Shown one piece after another: positions 45,196-53,760 of a stretch of DNA of 64,000 bases. A program made the translations under genes and the position numbers. Origin of the DNA: Paraburkholderia ribeironis (GTDB lineage Bacteria; Pseudomonadota; Gammaproteobacteria; Burkholderiales; Burkholderiaceae); NCBI RefSeq assembly GCF_900019265.1, contig NZ_CYGX02000069.1, forward strand, positions 1-64,000, in the 5' to 3' direction. A model generated the notes under the pieces. It was not told the origin of the DNA. It ran no database searches and saw only the letters and a program-made list of their open reading frames with translations. The first letter of the stretch is position 1. Each line of letters begins with the position of its first letter.

Positions 45196-45450
45196 TTTAA
45201 TTTTAGTGATGTTCGACCGCGTGCCGGCCGTACGTACCCGTGATACGAGTGACGCGGACGAGCTGATTCAAAGCCATTGCGAGCCGAATCCAGACGCAAT
45301 CGGAAAGAAAAAACGGGCGTTAAAGCCGGAGGGGAGAATGAGGTGCAACGAGACGAGGTGTTGGCGCCTGGATAAGCTGCCTGAATTGCAGCTCAAAAGC
45401 GATCGCGCCAACTGTGGGAGACGAAGCTCCGCGAGGATGTCGCTGCAGCC

Positions 45451-45472
45451 CGATGTCCGTTGCCGGACATCG
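45451..45472. terminator. Stem-loop after the cold-shock gene
   Basis: CGATGTCCG-TTGC-CGGACATCG, a perfect 9-bp stem 12 bases beyond the csp stop. No U-tract on the minus strand. Confidence 0.45.
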
Positions 45473-45484
45473 AGCCCTTCAAAC

Positions 45485-45688
45485 TTACAGCGGCTTGATG
45501 TTCGCCGCTTGCAGACCCTTCGGGCCTTGCTTCGTTTCGAAGCTCACCTTCTGATTTTCAGCCAGCGTCTTGAAGCCGTTGCCGCTGATTTCGGAGAAGT
45601 GCGCGAACAGGTCGCTGCCGCCGTTGTCCGGGGTGATGAAACCAAAGCCTTTGCTGTCGTTGAACCACTTTACGGTACCGGTATCCAT
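45485..45688 (-). CDS. CspA-family cold-shock protein
   Basis: A 67-residue OB-fold RNA/DNA chaperone. Both RNA-binding motifs are intact: KGFGFITPD (RNP1) and DLFAHFSEI (RNP2). AAGGA lies 6 bases before the ATG at 45688. As usual for csp genes, the upstream region is long and gene-free (45689-46013, about 325 bases), probably including a structured 5' leader; I see no intact gene in that stretch. Confidence 0.95.
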   Translation of the reverse strand: MDTGTVKWFNDSKGFGFITPDNGGSDLFAHFSEISGNGFKTLAENQKVSFETKQGPKGLQAANIKPL

Positions 45689-46013
45689 GAAGAATCCTTG
45701 AGAAAAAATAGAAAAGTTTGCTCTGCTTGAGAGCGCGTGAAGCATCAAGGAGGGAGAGGACAACGAATACCGCTGAGGGAGCGAGACATTGATGAACAGC
45801 AATCGAACTTCTTGAACTTCGGGCGCCACAGTAACCGCGTGAGCGGTCGGCGTCAACACATAACTTGTAACTGTTTTGCAGGACGCCGCAAATTGCCCAC
45901 GGTGGTTACGCGGCGAGAGAGTCCCGGTTGCTGGCTTGCCGTGTCAGCAAAAAATGCGGCAAGCCATTCAGGCCGAGCGATTCGTACGATTCGTGCAAGC
46001 GGCGCAGAGCGTG

Positions 46014-46649
46014 TCAGATGCCCACTTTGTGTGCGGTCACGATCAGCCGCAAACCGAGCGCGGCCACGGCACTCGCGGCGACGCGATCGATCCAGGCTTT
46101 CCACTGCAAATAGATTTCGCGAGGCCGCCTGCTCGAAAAGCACATGGCGACGATCGTGTACCAGCCGGCTTCAATCGCGAAGATCGCAGGCGGCAGCGCG
46201 AAGTAGCACCACAGCGGCGGATGCTGCGGAAGCAGCGCGGCGAAAATACTGCCGTAGTAGACGGCCGTTTTTGGATTGCTGAGTTGCGTGCTCAAGCCGA
46301 TCCAGAAAGATTTGCGCGGATTGGTGGAGGCGGCTTGCGTGGCGTCGAACGCGAGAGGCCTGGCGGCGCCGCGCCAGATTTTCGACGCGAGGTAGATCAG
46401 GTAGATGCCACCGGCCACCTTCAGGCCGATATAAAGCCATTCGACCGTCGCCAGCAACGTGTAGAGGCCGAGCAACGCGATAGCGCTGAAGAACACCCCG
46501 CCGATGCCCATGCCGAGCGCCGTGGCGAGACCGTCGCTGCGCGACAGCCCGATCGCATTGCGCGCGACGATGACGAAGCTCGGTCCCGGACTCATCGCGC
46601 CTAGCAGCAGCGCAACGAGGATGGTGAGGATGGCAGTCGAAGCAGGCAT
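46014..46649 (-). CDS. LysE/RhtB-family amino-acid exporter
   Basis: A 211-residue inner-membrane exporter of the LysE superfamily with about six transmembrane helices. The hallmark SPGPSFVIVARNAIGLSRSDG near the N-terminus and the NPKTAVYYGSIFAA helix are typical. Substrates in the family are amino acids such as homoserine, threonine or leucine; the specific one cannot be inferred. It ends near the csp leader and is separated from pcaHG by a terminator. Confidence 0.88.
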   Translation of the reverse strand: MPASTAILTILVALLLGAMSPGPSFVIVARNAIGLSRSDGLATALGMGIGGVFFSAIALLGLYTLLATVEWLYIGLKVAGGIYLIYLASKIWRGAARPLAFDATQAASTNPRKSFWIGLSTQLSNPKTAVYYGSIFAALLPQHPPLWCYFALPPAIFAIEAGWYTIVAMCFSSRRPREIYLQWKAWIDRVAASAVAALGLRLIVTAHKVGI

Positions 46650-47057
46650 CGCGGCGTCTCCTTGGTGTTGGGGTGTTGGTCAGAGGAACATAACATAACG
46701 GGGCGAGGCGTACCACGCCGGACAGAAGGCACGAACAAACACATAGCGTGCTCACCGAAAAGCAAGCCGATCGAGGTACGCAAGTTGCTTCGGTATCCAA
46801 ACTAATGACCACGATCGTATTGCCGGGCGGCGGTCGATCGCGCATGATCACAATGCCGACGTGGTGAGGACTCGCCGTCGGTTGGGCCGCTCGCTGCAGT
46901 GAACAACTTTTCAGCAGACGCAAAAGCCGAAAGGGCCGAAAAGGCTGAAAAAAAGCCCGCACAAGGCGGGCTCATCGGCTCGGACTTTCGCGATCCAGAC
47001 GCTGGACGGAACGGGCCGAGTGTACGTGAAGCTATATGAAGGTATAGAAAAAACGCT
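46650..47057. other. Intergenic stretch between pcaG and lysE-like gene
   Basis: About 400 bases with no recognisable gene. It contains the pcaHG terminator (46948-46972) and, just before it, short degenerate repeats of the type GCCGAAAG/GGCCGAAAAG. Confidence 0.5.
46948..46972 (-). terminator. pcaHG terminator
   Basis: On the minus strand AGCCCGC-CTTGT-GCGGGCT is followed by TTTTTTT (46948-46954), a strong Rho-independent signal about 85 bases after the pcaG stop. Confidence 0.9.
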
Positions 47058-47645
47058 TCACACGTCGAAAAACACGGTTTCCTTGTCGCCCTGCATATGG
47101 ATGTCGAAGCGGTACACATTGGCGGCATTCGCATCGCGCCGCGCGATCAGCGTACCGCGCCGATCCGCCGGAACCGCTGCCAGCACGGCATCCTTCTCGT
47201 TCGCTTGCGCTTCGTCCTCGAAGTAGATGCGCGTGAACGTGTGCAGCAGCATGCCCCGCATCGTCACGATCACATTCACATGCGGCGCTTCATCCGGGCT
47301 GACACGGCCCGGCTTCACCGTTTCCACGATGAAGCGCTTGTGCAGGTCCGTCCCGGTGCCGACGCGTGCAAAGCCGCGAAAGCCGGTTTTCGCGATCTCT
47401 TCACGCGACTCCGGGTAGTGGCCGTTCGAATCGACTTGCGACATTTCGATCATCGCATCGCCGACCACCTTGCCGTCGCCGTCGAACACCTGGCCGATGA
47501 TCGTGATGTGCTCGCCAGCCGCTTCGCGGTCCGCCAGAACGGACGTGAACAGGCTCTTGTAGTCGAAGTCGTACTGCTGCGGGACCAGGCCGTACGCGAA
47601 GTAAGGTCCAACCGTTTGCGAAGGCGTTTGCTTCAGAGTGGTCAT
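47058..47645 (-). CDS. pcaG: Protocatechuate 3,4-dioxygenase alpha subunit
   Basis: A 195-residue alpha subunit of the intradiol dioxygenase that opens protocatechuate to 3-carboxy-cis,cis-muconate in the beta-ketoadipate pathway. It starts TLKQTPSQTVGPYFAYGL, diagnostic for PcaG, and has the shared intradiol core (GQVFDGDGKVVGDAMIEMSQVDSNG pattern, HVNVIV). It lacks the iron ligands, which the beta subunit supplies. It begins 3 bases after pcaH, in one operon. Confidence 0.96.
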   Translation of the reverse strand: MTTLKQTPSQTVGPYFAYGLVPQQYDFDYKSLFTSVLADREAAGEHITIIGQVFDGDGKVVGDAMIEMSQVDSNGHYPESREEIAKTGFRGFARVGTGTDLHKRFIVETVKPGRVSPDEAPHVNVIVTMRGMLLHTFTRIYFEDEAQANEKDAVLAAVPADRRGTLIARRDANAANVYRFDIHMQGDKETVFFDV

Positions 47646-47648
47646 GGC

Positions 47649-48353
47649 TTAGCGCTCCATCGGAGTTTCGTTGGGGCCGCGCAGCACGATGTCGAAATCG
47701 TAGCCGAGCGCATAGGCCTCTTGCGTGGTGTCGAGCGAGAAGTTCGCGATCAGGCGGTCACGGGCGTGCTCGGGCGTGCCCTGGAAAATCGGGTCGAACG
47801 CCAGCAGCGGGTCGCCGGGGAAGTACATCTGCGTAACCAGACGCGAGCCGAAGTAGTCGCCGAACAGCGAGAAGTGAATGTGGTTGGGGCGCCATGCATT
47901 CGGGTGATTGCCCCACGGATACGCACCCGGCTTGGTCGTCAGGAAGCGATAGCGGCCTTCGTTGTCGGTGATGCAGCGGCCCGCGCCGAGGAAGTTCGGG
48001 TCGAGTGGCGCGTCGTGCTGGTCGGCCTTATGCACGTAGCGGCCGGCCGCATTCGCTTGCCAGATTTCGACCAGCGTATTGCGAGCCGGACGGCCGCCTT
48101 CGTCGAGTATCCGGCCCGTCACGATGATGCGTTCGCCGAGCGGCTCGCCGTTACGCACCGCATTGCGCGTCAGATCGTGATCGAGCGCGCCGAGGTCGTC
48201 CGTGCCGTAGACCGGCACGCGCTGGTCGCGCAGTTTTTCCTTCAGCGGAATCAGCGGGCGCGTCGGGCCGCGTTTGACCGATGAACCGTAGCCGGGGTAG
48301 ATGTAGTCGGGGTGGGATGCGAAGTCACGCGGGATAAGGAAGGAATCTTCCAT
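47649..48353 (-). CDS. pcaH: Protocatechuate 3,4-dioxygenase beta subunit
   Basis: A 234-residue catalytic subunit of protocatechuate 3,4-dioxygenase. The four Fe(III) ligands of the family are in place: Tyr106 (GRYVHK), Tyr145 (GAYPW), His158 and His160 (HIHFS). First gene of pcaHG, divergent from the LysR-type pcaQ across a 107-base control region with dyads resembling PcaQ sites. Confidence 0.97.
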   Translation of the reverse strand: MEDSFLIPRDFASHPDYIYPGYGSSVKRGPTRPLIPLKEKLRDQRVPVYGTDDLGALDHDLTRNAVRNGEPLGERIIVTGRILDEGGRPARNTLVEIWQANAAGRYVHKADQHDAPLDPNFLGAGRCITDNEGRYRFLTTKPGAYPWGNHPNAWRPNHIHFSLFGDYFGSRLVTQMYFPGDPLLAFDPIFQGTPEHARDRLIANFSLDTTQEAYALGYDFDIVLRGPNETPMER

Positions 48354-48405
48354 CAGTGTCTCCTTGAAGGAATTGTGGGATACGACTTATGGAGCGACTT
48401 TATCC

Positions 48406-48462
48406 AACCGGAGCGGTTATGCAAAATGATGTTTTCGCCCTTTTCGTATAACATTTCGTTAT
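48406..48462. promoter_or_regulatory. pcaH-pcaQ divergent control region
   Basis: AACCG-GAG-CGGTT (48406-48418) resembles the ATAACC-N4-GGTTA site described for PcaQ. A second dyad ATAAC-N5-GTTAT (48448-48462) overlaps the pcaQ start codon, a position suited to autorepression. Confidence 0.5.
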
Positions 48463-49471
48463 GCAACGCAGCCTCGCGGACAGCCGCGTCAAATTCCGTC
48501 ATCTGCAGTGCTTTCTGGCCGTCGCGCAGTTCGGCAGCGTCCAGCGGGCCGCGGACAACCTGTCGATCACCCAGCCCGCGGTCTCCAAGACGGTCGCCGA
48601 ACTCGAAGCGCTGCTCGGCGTGAAGCTGTTCGAGCGCGGCCGTCACGGCGCCGTGCCGACCCGCGAGGGGCAACTTTTCATGCCGCACGCGAGCGCCTGT
48701 GTCAACGCGCTGCGCCAGGGCGTCGACTTGCTGGCGAGCGCGGAAGGCGCGGCCGCGGCGACGCTGGAAATCGGCATTTTGCCGACCGTCGCGGCGGCGT
48801 TGATCCCACCGGTGCTCAAACAGTTCGCGGTGCTATGGCCGCGCGTGATCGTGCGGCTCGCGACCGGCGCGAACCCGGAATTGCTCGAGCGTCTGAAAGC
48901 CGGCGCGATCGAATTCGCGATCGGGCGATTGGCGGACCCGGAGCGGATGGTCGGCCTCAGTTTCGAGCAGCTGTTCACCGAGTCGTTGATCGCGGTGGTG
49001 CGGGCTGGACATCCATTGACGCTGGGTCCGGGATTGCCGGCCGCGTCGCTGGAAGATTTTCCGGTCGTGCTGCCGCCTTTCGGCACGCTGATCCGGCAGT
49101 CGGCGGAGAGTCTGTTGAGCGCCTGGGGCGTGCCGCCGCTATCGGCGTTTGTCGAAGTGTTGTCGGTGTCGACCGGCCGTGCGTTGGCGCTCGAGAACGG
49201 CGCGGTGTGGTTCGTACCGCTGAGCGCCGTGGAATATGAGCTGGCGCACGGCATGCTGGTACGTTTGCCGCTGCCTTTCGCCGGCACCAGCGAGCCGGTC
49301 GGTTTGATCCGGCGCTCGGACACGCAGCCGTCGCCGGCGGGACGGGCGTTTATCGAGGCGGTGCGCGCAGTCGCGCAACGACGCATGGCGGCGAGCGCGG
49401 ATAAAGCCGATCAAGGCGTCGGCAAAGGCGTGCGAAAAAAACGCAGCCGAAGCAAAGCGCTGGAGAAGTGA
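48461..49471 (+). CDS. pcaQ: LysR-type activator PcaQ
   Basis: A 336-residue LysR-type regulator. The helix-turn-helix occupies about 12-70 (VKFRHLQCFLAVAQFGSVQRAADNLSITQPAVSK pattern) followed by the periplasmic-binding-like effector domain, which in PcaQ senses beta-carboxy-cis,cis-muconate or gamma-carboxymuconolactone. The HTH and the divergent position to pcaHG identify it. The last 25 residues form a Lys/Arg-rich tail. Its ATG lies inside a dyad that may be its own operator. Confidence 0.92.
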   Translation: MQRSLADSRVKFRHLQCFLAVAQFGSVQRAADNLSITQPAVSKTVAELEALLGVKLFERGRHGAVPTREGQLFMPHASACVNALRQGVDLLASAEGAAAATLEIGILPTVAAALIPPVLKQFAVLWPRVIVRLATGANPELLERLKAGAIEFAIGRLADPERMVGLSFEQLFTESLIAVVRAGHPLTLGPGLPAASLEDFPVVLPPFGTLIRQSAESLLSAWGVPPLSAFVEVLSVSTGRALALENGAVWFVPLSAVEYELAHGMLVRLPLPFAGTSEPVGLIRRSDTQPSPAGRAFIEAVRAVAQRRMAASADKADQGVGKGVRKKRSRSKALEK

Positions 49472-49733
49472 CGCTAGCTGGCTTGTCATCCGGCTGATCG
49501 AAGCCATGCATGAAACACGCAGCGCGCCGATCCGCCGCGAATGAACCATCCAGTACAAAATGAAGGTTGCGATCGCCCCGCGACCCGGTGTACAAACACG
49601 GTGCAAAAGCCGTCGCGAGCCACATTTGCCGCGGCACACCGCGCCGCCGGTGTCACACTGCGGGTGGTCGGCGGCTGCACTGAACATCAGAAACACCGGA
49701 TACAGCGTCGAAAGACTGCACCAGGAGATTGCC

Positions 49734-50864
49734 ATGCCCAGCGACCTGCCCACTCCAGACGCCGCGCTGCGCACCGTGTCGGCGCCCGAGCACAATCCGC
49801 TCGGCACCGCCGGGCTCGAATTCGTGGAGTTCGCCGCGCGTGAGCCGCAGGTGCTCGGCGAGACCTTCACCAGACTCGGTTTCAAGGCGATCGCGCGCCA
49901 TATCAGCAAGGACGTCACGCTGTACCGGCAGGGCGAGATGCAGTTCCTGCTCAATGCCGAGCCCGATTCGTTCGCTGCGCGCTACGCCGAGGAGTACGGC
50001 GTGGGCATCTGCGCGATCGGCATTCGTGTGGCCGACGCGCAGCGCGCCTTCGACCGCGCGATCGAGCTCGGCGCGTGGGCGTTCGAAGGCGAGCGGACCG
50101 GCGCGGGTGAATTGCTGATTCCAGCGATCCAGGGCATCGGCGATTCGCACATCTATTTCGTCGATCGTTGGCGTGGGCGCGGCGGGCAGCGCGGCGGCCT
50201 CGGCGACATCTCGATCTTCGACATCGACTTCCGCCCCATCGAGATCGACACGGCGCACGCCGACCTGAGCCATGCGGGCATCGGCCTCATTGCGGTCGAT
50301 CATCTGACGCAAACGGTCGGCGAAGGCCGCATGCAGGAATGGCTCGACTTCTATCGCGACCTGCTGAACTTTCGCGAGATTCACGAATTGCACGCGAACT
50401 GGCATGTGTCCGCGGAATCGCGGGTGATGGTGTCACCCTGCGGCGCGATCCGTGTGCCGCTGTATGAAGAGGGCACGCGCCGGACCAACCTGATGCACGA
50501 GTATCTGCCGGACCATCCGGGCGAAGGCGTGCAGCACATCGCGCTCGCCACCGACGACATCTTCGCGTGCGTCGAAAAGTTGCTCGCGAATGGCGTCGAA
50601 TTCGTCGAACCGCCGTCGCGCTACTACGAGCAGATCGACGCTCGGCTACCGGGCCATGGGCTCGACGTCGAGCGGCTCAAGCGCACGCACGTTCTGGTGG
50701 ATGGCGAAATTGGCGCCGATGGCGTGCCGCAGCTGTTTTTCCAGACCTTCCTGCGTCGCCGCGCCGGCGAGATCTTCTTCGAAATCGTGCAGCGCCAGGG
50801 GCATCACGGCTTCGGCGAAGGTAATCTGAGCGCGCTCGCGCAGGCGCGTGAGACCGGCGCCTGA
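49734..50864 (+). CDS. hpd: 4-Hydroxyphenylpyruvate dioxygenase
   Basis: A 376-residue VOC-fold dioxygenase that converts 4-hydroxyphenylpyruvate to homogentisate in tyrosine catabolism. The two-His-one-Glu iron site is complete: His190 (VDHLTQTV), His268 (VQHIALATDD) and Glu350 (FFEIVQRQG). AGGAG lies 6 bases before the ATG at 49734; in-frame codons back to 49560 are not family-like. Homogentisate dioxygenase is not seen nearby. Related VOC proteins act on other 2-oxo acids, so the exact substrate is likely but not certain. Confidence 0.88.
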   Translation: MPSDLPTPDAALRTVSAPEHNPLGTAGLEFVEFAAREPQVLGETFTRLGFKAIARHISKDVTLYRQGEMQFLLNAEPDSFAARYAEEYGVGICAIGIRVADAQRAFDRAIELGAWAFEGERTGAGELLIPAIQGIGDSHIYFVDRWRGRGGQRGGLGDISIFDIDFRPIEIDTAHADLSHAGIGLIAVDHLTQTVGEGRMQEWLDFYRDLLNFREIHELHANWHVSAESRVMVSPCGAIRVPLYEEGTRRTNLMHEYLPDHPGEGVQHIALATDDIFACVEKLLANGVEFVEPPSRYYEQIDARLPGHGLDVERLKRTHVLVDGEIGADGVPQLFFQTFLRRRAGEIFFEIVQRQGHHGFGEGNLSALAQARETGA

Positions 50865-50916
50865 TAGCCGGCCGTCGGCGCGCTCAAGCGCGCGGTTGAT
50901 CGGTGGCGGGCATCGC

Positions 50917-51111
50917 GTGGACATCGTGCGGCGGGAATACTGGGCGTCCGACGGCAGCATGGTGACGCGCGAGGTGTCAGGCTCGTTCTACGGGTTTATC
51001 ACGCGCGAGCGGAGTTTCGATCGGGACGCGCGTCGCCGGGAAACGGACCTGCGTTTCGACGCGGGCAACGCACAGGGCATCTTCAACATGACTGCGAGCG
51101 AGGCCGCCTGA
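50917..51111 (+). CDS. Doubtful small ORF after hpd
   Basis: A GTG at 50917 opens a 64-codon frame (longer if begun at 50848 inside hpd). The peptide VDIVRREYWASDGSMVTREV...TDLRFDAGNAQG looks protein-like but I recognise no family, and there is no good ribosome-binding site. It could be a gene remnant. Confidence 0.3.
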   Translation: MDIVRREYWASDGSMVTREVSGSFYGFITRERSFDRDARRRETDLRFDAGNAQGIFNMTASEAA

Positions 51112-51153
51112 GTACCAAGCTGCGGTGAGCGTACTCATACACATACGCGCGCA

Positions 51154-51786
51154 TCATTTCTTCGTCGCGTCGATGGCGGCCGGCGCTTGCGTGATGTCCG
51201 CGCTGGTCGCCATCCACAACACTTCGGCATCCTCTTCGCTGGTGGAAACCGCGGCATGACCGGTGCGGCTATCGAAGTACAGACTGTCGCCCGCGTTCAG
51301 ATGCGTCGGCGCATACAACTCCGAGTAGAGGCACACGCTGCCGCTGATCACATACAGGAATTCTTCGCCTTCGTGGCGGCCCCAGTCGTCGAACGCGTCG
51401 AGCGTATGCGCGGAGATGCGGATGCGAAACGGCAGCATCGCTTTGTGCGCGAGGTCGGTGGCGAGCAACTCCATTTGATAGCCGCGATACGCGTGCCGCT
51501 GGCCTTCATTCTTGCGGGTCAACGCGCGGCGGCCGCTGGCGCTCACTTTCGGCGTGGAGCCGAACAGTTCGCCGATTTCGATCTTCAGACCAAGGACGAT
51601 TTTCTGCAGGACATCGAAAGTGGGGGACATCAGCCCGTTTTCGACTTTGGATAGCGTCGAACGGGAAACGCCGCACAGACGGCTCGCGGTTTCCAGCGTC
51701 AGGTCCTGCGCCTGGCGGGCGGCGCGCACGCGGCGGCCGAGGTCGGTGGTCGACGTATCGGCGGGTTTGGTGAGATGGGTGTCCAT
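51154..51786 (-). CDS. XRE-cupin transcription regulator
   Basis: A 210-residue regulator with an N-terminal Xre-type helix-turn-helix (about 18-72, LTLETASRLCGVSRSTLSKVENG) and a C-terminal cupin_2 domain (about 125-195, HEGEEFLYVISGSVCLY) that likely binds a small ligand or metal. Such proteins control amine, amino-acid or acid catabolism. The neighbouring minus-strand PEP-mutase gene is separated by 309 bases, so linked control is uncertain. Confidence 0.87.
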   Translation of the reverse strand: MDTHLTKPADTSTTDLGRRVRAARQAQDLTLETASRLCGVSRSTLSKVENGLMSPTFDVLQKIVLGLKIEIGELFGSTPKVSASGRRALTRKNEGQRHAYRGYQMELLATDLAHKAMLPFRIRISAHTLDAFDDWGRHEGEEFLYVISGSVCLYSELYAPTHLNAGDSLYFDSRTGHAAVSTSEEDAEVLWMATSADITQAPAAIDATKK

Positions 51787-52095
51787 GGGCTGTGCTGCTT
51801 TTTCGCGTACGCGTTTTACGATGGCGGATTGTGTTTCCGATCATAACATTTGACGTCGCTGCCAGATGGGCAAGGGCGGGTGATTCAGGCGGCGGGGTTG
51901 TCCGCGGCCCTTCGAGGCCTTGCGCTGGGCCTGGAAGGGCACGTGTGGAGAAAGGCGCGCAGCGCTTTGGACGTCCGCGCGCTTTTCTCATCGGAAACCT
52001 TGACGGTCTTTGCCGGGACGTAAGCCGTGCCGATTGAAGGCGGCACGATCCCGCGATGCCCGGCGCGGTGCGACGATCAAGGCAATCGTCGAGCG
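51787..52095. other. Intergenic stretch with long stem-loop
   Basis: No gene recognised. GAGAAAGGCGCGC (51948-51960) and GCGCGCTTTTCTC (51977-51989) form a long near-perfect stem that may end transcription of the upstream minus-strand gene. Confidence 0.5.
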
Positions 52096-52920
52096 TCACG
52101 CACGGTGCTGGAAAATGTCGTTCAGTTGCGCGCCGGATGCTGCGCCTTCAAAGCCGTCGAAGCGCCCATCGACCAACGCTTGCGCCGCGTGCATGAAGCC
52201 GCCCCATGCCACGCGGGCCAGCGCGCCGCCGACACTGATGCGCCGCACGCCGAGCGCGGCCACGTCTTGCAGCGTGAGATTCGACGTCGAGCCGATCAAC
52301 AGGTTGACAGGCTTCGGCGCCACGGCGGCGACTACGGCTTCGATCTGCTCGCGCGTCTGAATGCCTGGTGCGTAGAGGCAATCGGCGCCCGCCGCGGCAT
52401 AGGCTTTCAAACGCGCGATCGCGTCGTCCAGATCAGGTTTGCCCGCGAAGAAATTTTCCGCGCGGCCGATCAGCAACGTCTCGCCACCCGTTTCGTCGAT
52501 CGCACGGCGTGCCGCGCTGAGCCTTTGGACGGCGACGTCGATTGGGAACAGCGCGGAGGCGGGATCGCCGGTGGAATCTTCGATCGACAGGCCGGCAACA
52601 CCGGTTTCGACGGCCAGCCTGACACTTTCGGCGACGCCTGCCGGATCGCGGCCGAAGCCGTTCTCGAAGTCGGCGTTGACCGGCAGGTCGGTCGCTTCGA
52701 CGATCTCGCGCAGGTGCGCGAGGACCGCCTCACGAGGCACCGTGTTGTCGGCGTGTCCGGTGGACCACGCAAACCCGGAGCTGGTGGTGGCGACGGCCTT
52801 GAAGCCCAGCGTTTGCAGATAACGGGCGCTGCCCGCATCCCAGGGATTGGGCAGCACGAAACAACCGGACGTATGCAATTCACGAAAGGCGGCGCGTTTC
52901 TCAGCGATGGTGCGGGACAT
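52096..52920 (-). CDS. Isocitrate lyase / PEP mutase family protein
   Basis: A 274-residue TIM-barrel protein of the ICL/PEPM superfamily. It retains the substrate/metal segments FVLPNPWDAGSARYL, ADFENGFG (metal Asp), SIEDST and the GRAENFF region, with TSSGFAWSTGHAD near the N-terminus. The loop Cys of true isocitrate lyases (KKCGH) is not seen, so it is more like a 2-methylisocitrate-lyase-like or oxaloacetate/PEP-hydrolase-like member of unknown substrate. The ATG at 52920 gives the family length. Confidence 0.85.
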   Translation of the reverse strand: MSRTIAEKRAAFRELHTSGCFVLPNPWDAGSARYLQTLGFKAVATTSSGFAWSTGHADNTVPREAVLAHLREIVEATDLPVNADFENGFGRDPAGVAESVRLAVETGVAGLSIEDSTGDPASALFPIDVAVQRLSAARRAIDETGGETLLIGRAENFFAGKPDLDDAIARLKAYAAAGADCLYAPGIQTREQIEAVVAAVAPKPVNLLIGSTSNLTLQDVAALGVRRISVGGALARVAWGGFMHAAQALVDGRFDGFEGAASGAQLNDIFQHRA

Positions 52921-53286
52921 GGCGTGTTTCCTTGAAATGAGGGAGTCGAAACTACCGTGTTGATCAGGCAACTTCAGGATTGACCACAGGGCAGTCTATT
53001 CCCGGATTCGGACGCATGTCGACCGCACGTGGCGCCCCGCATCGGCAAGAGTACTTGCGAAGCATGAATAGGGAAACCTGTTGAAGGAGGGTGAAAAGAG
53101 GAAGGGACTAGCGCGTGAGTAGAGCGCGGACAACCAGGCCATTGGTTTCACGACATCAGAACACGTTCCGGCATTGAATTGGCCACTCGCATGAGAGGCA
53201 TCACACATTTCAGACCGCGCAATACGCAAAGGCGAGCACATGCTTCAAGAAGCATGGCTCGCCTCATCCTGCGCAACAGTGGTCTG
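52921..53286. other. Intergenic stretch
   Basis: No gene is recognised. The far end holds the stem-loop terminator of the DUF4148 gene (53230-53264); the rest shows nothing notable. Confidence 0.5.
53230..53264 (-). terminator. Stem-loop after the DUF4148 gene
   Basis: AGGCGAGC-A-CATGCTT and AAGCATG-GCTCGCCT form a 15-bp stem with one bulge. On the minus strand only a short T-run (TTT) follows. Confidence 0.7.
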
Positions 53287-53589
53287 TTACTTCGCCGGGG
53301 TCTCGCCAGCATTGCCACCCGTCTGCGTCGCTCCGGTCGGCGCCGGACCATAGCCGGTCGTATTGCCCTGAGCCATTGCGTTGTGCGCGGCAACGCGCGC
53401 TTCGGCCGCCTGTATGTCGGCGGGATAGTTCGAATCGGCGGACATGGCCGGGTTGTATCCGGCCTGCTCGAGCTGCTTCAACTGATCCTTGACCTCTGCA
53501 CGCGTGAGCGGTTGCTCGGATTGCGCGAACGACGCAACCGGCGCAGCAAGAACGACGACCAGCGCCACTGCTTTGGCTAGCGATTTCAT
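53287..53589 (-). CDS. DUF4148 secreted protein
   Basis: A 100-residue exported protein with a 22-residue signal peptide (MKSLAKAVALVVVLAAPVASFA) and the DUF4148 core LTRAEVKDQLKQLEQAGYNP followed by NYPADIQAAEARVAA. The Gly/Thr-rich tail is disordered. The family is widespread and multi-copy in Burkholderia but has no known function. Start set by GGAGGGAACC upstream of the ATG. Confidence 0.9.
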   Translation of the reverse strand: MKSLAKAVALVVVLAAPVASFAQSEQPLTRAEVKDQLKQLEQAGYNPAMSADSNYPADIQAAEARVAAHNAMAQGNTTGYGPAPTGATQTGGNAGETPAK

Positions 53590-53760
53590 GGTGGTTCCCT
53601 CCGGAATTGTTCTATAGAGCGCCGCGGCACTCCGCGACACCCATGAACGCAGTCTATGAAGCGACTGATCCAGGGGAAACTACCAAGACGTTAATTCAGT
53701 ATTGCAGCAAACAGTAAGTCGGCACGATGTAATGTCGGGCGTAAGACTCCAGCAAACGCA

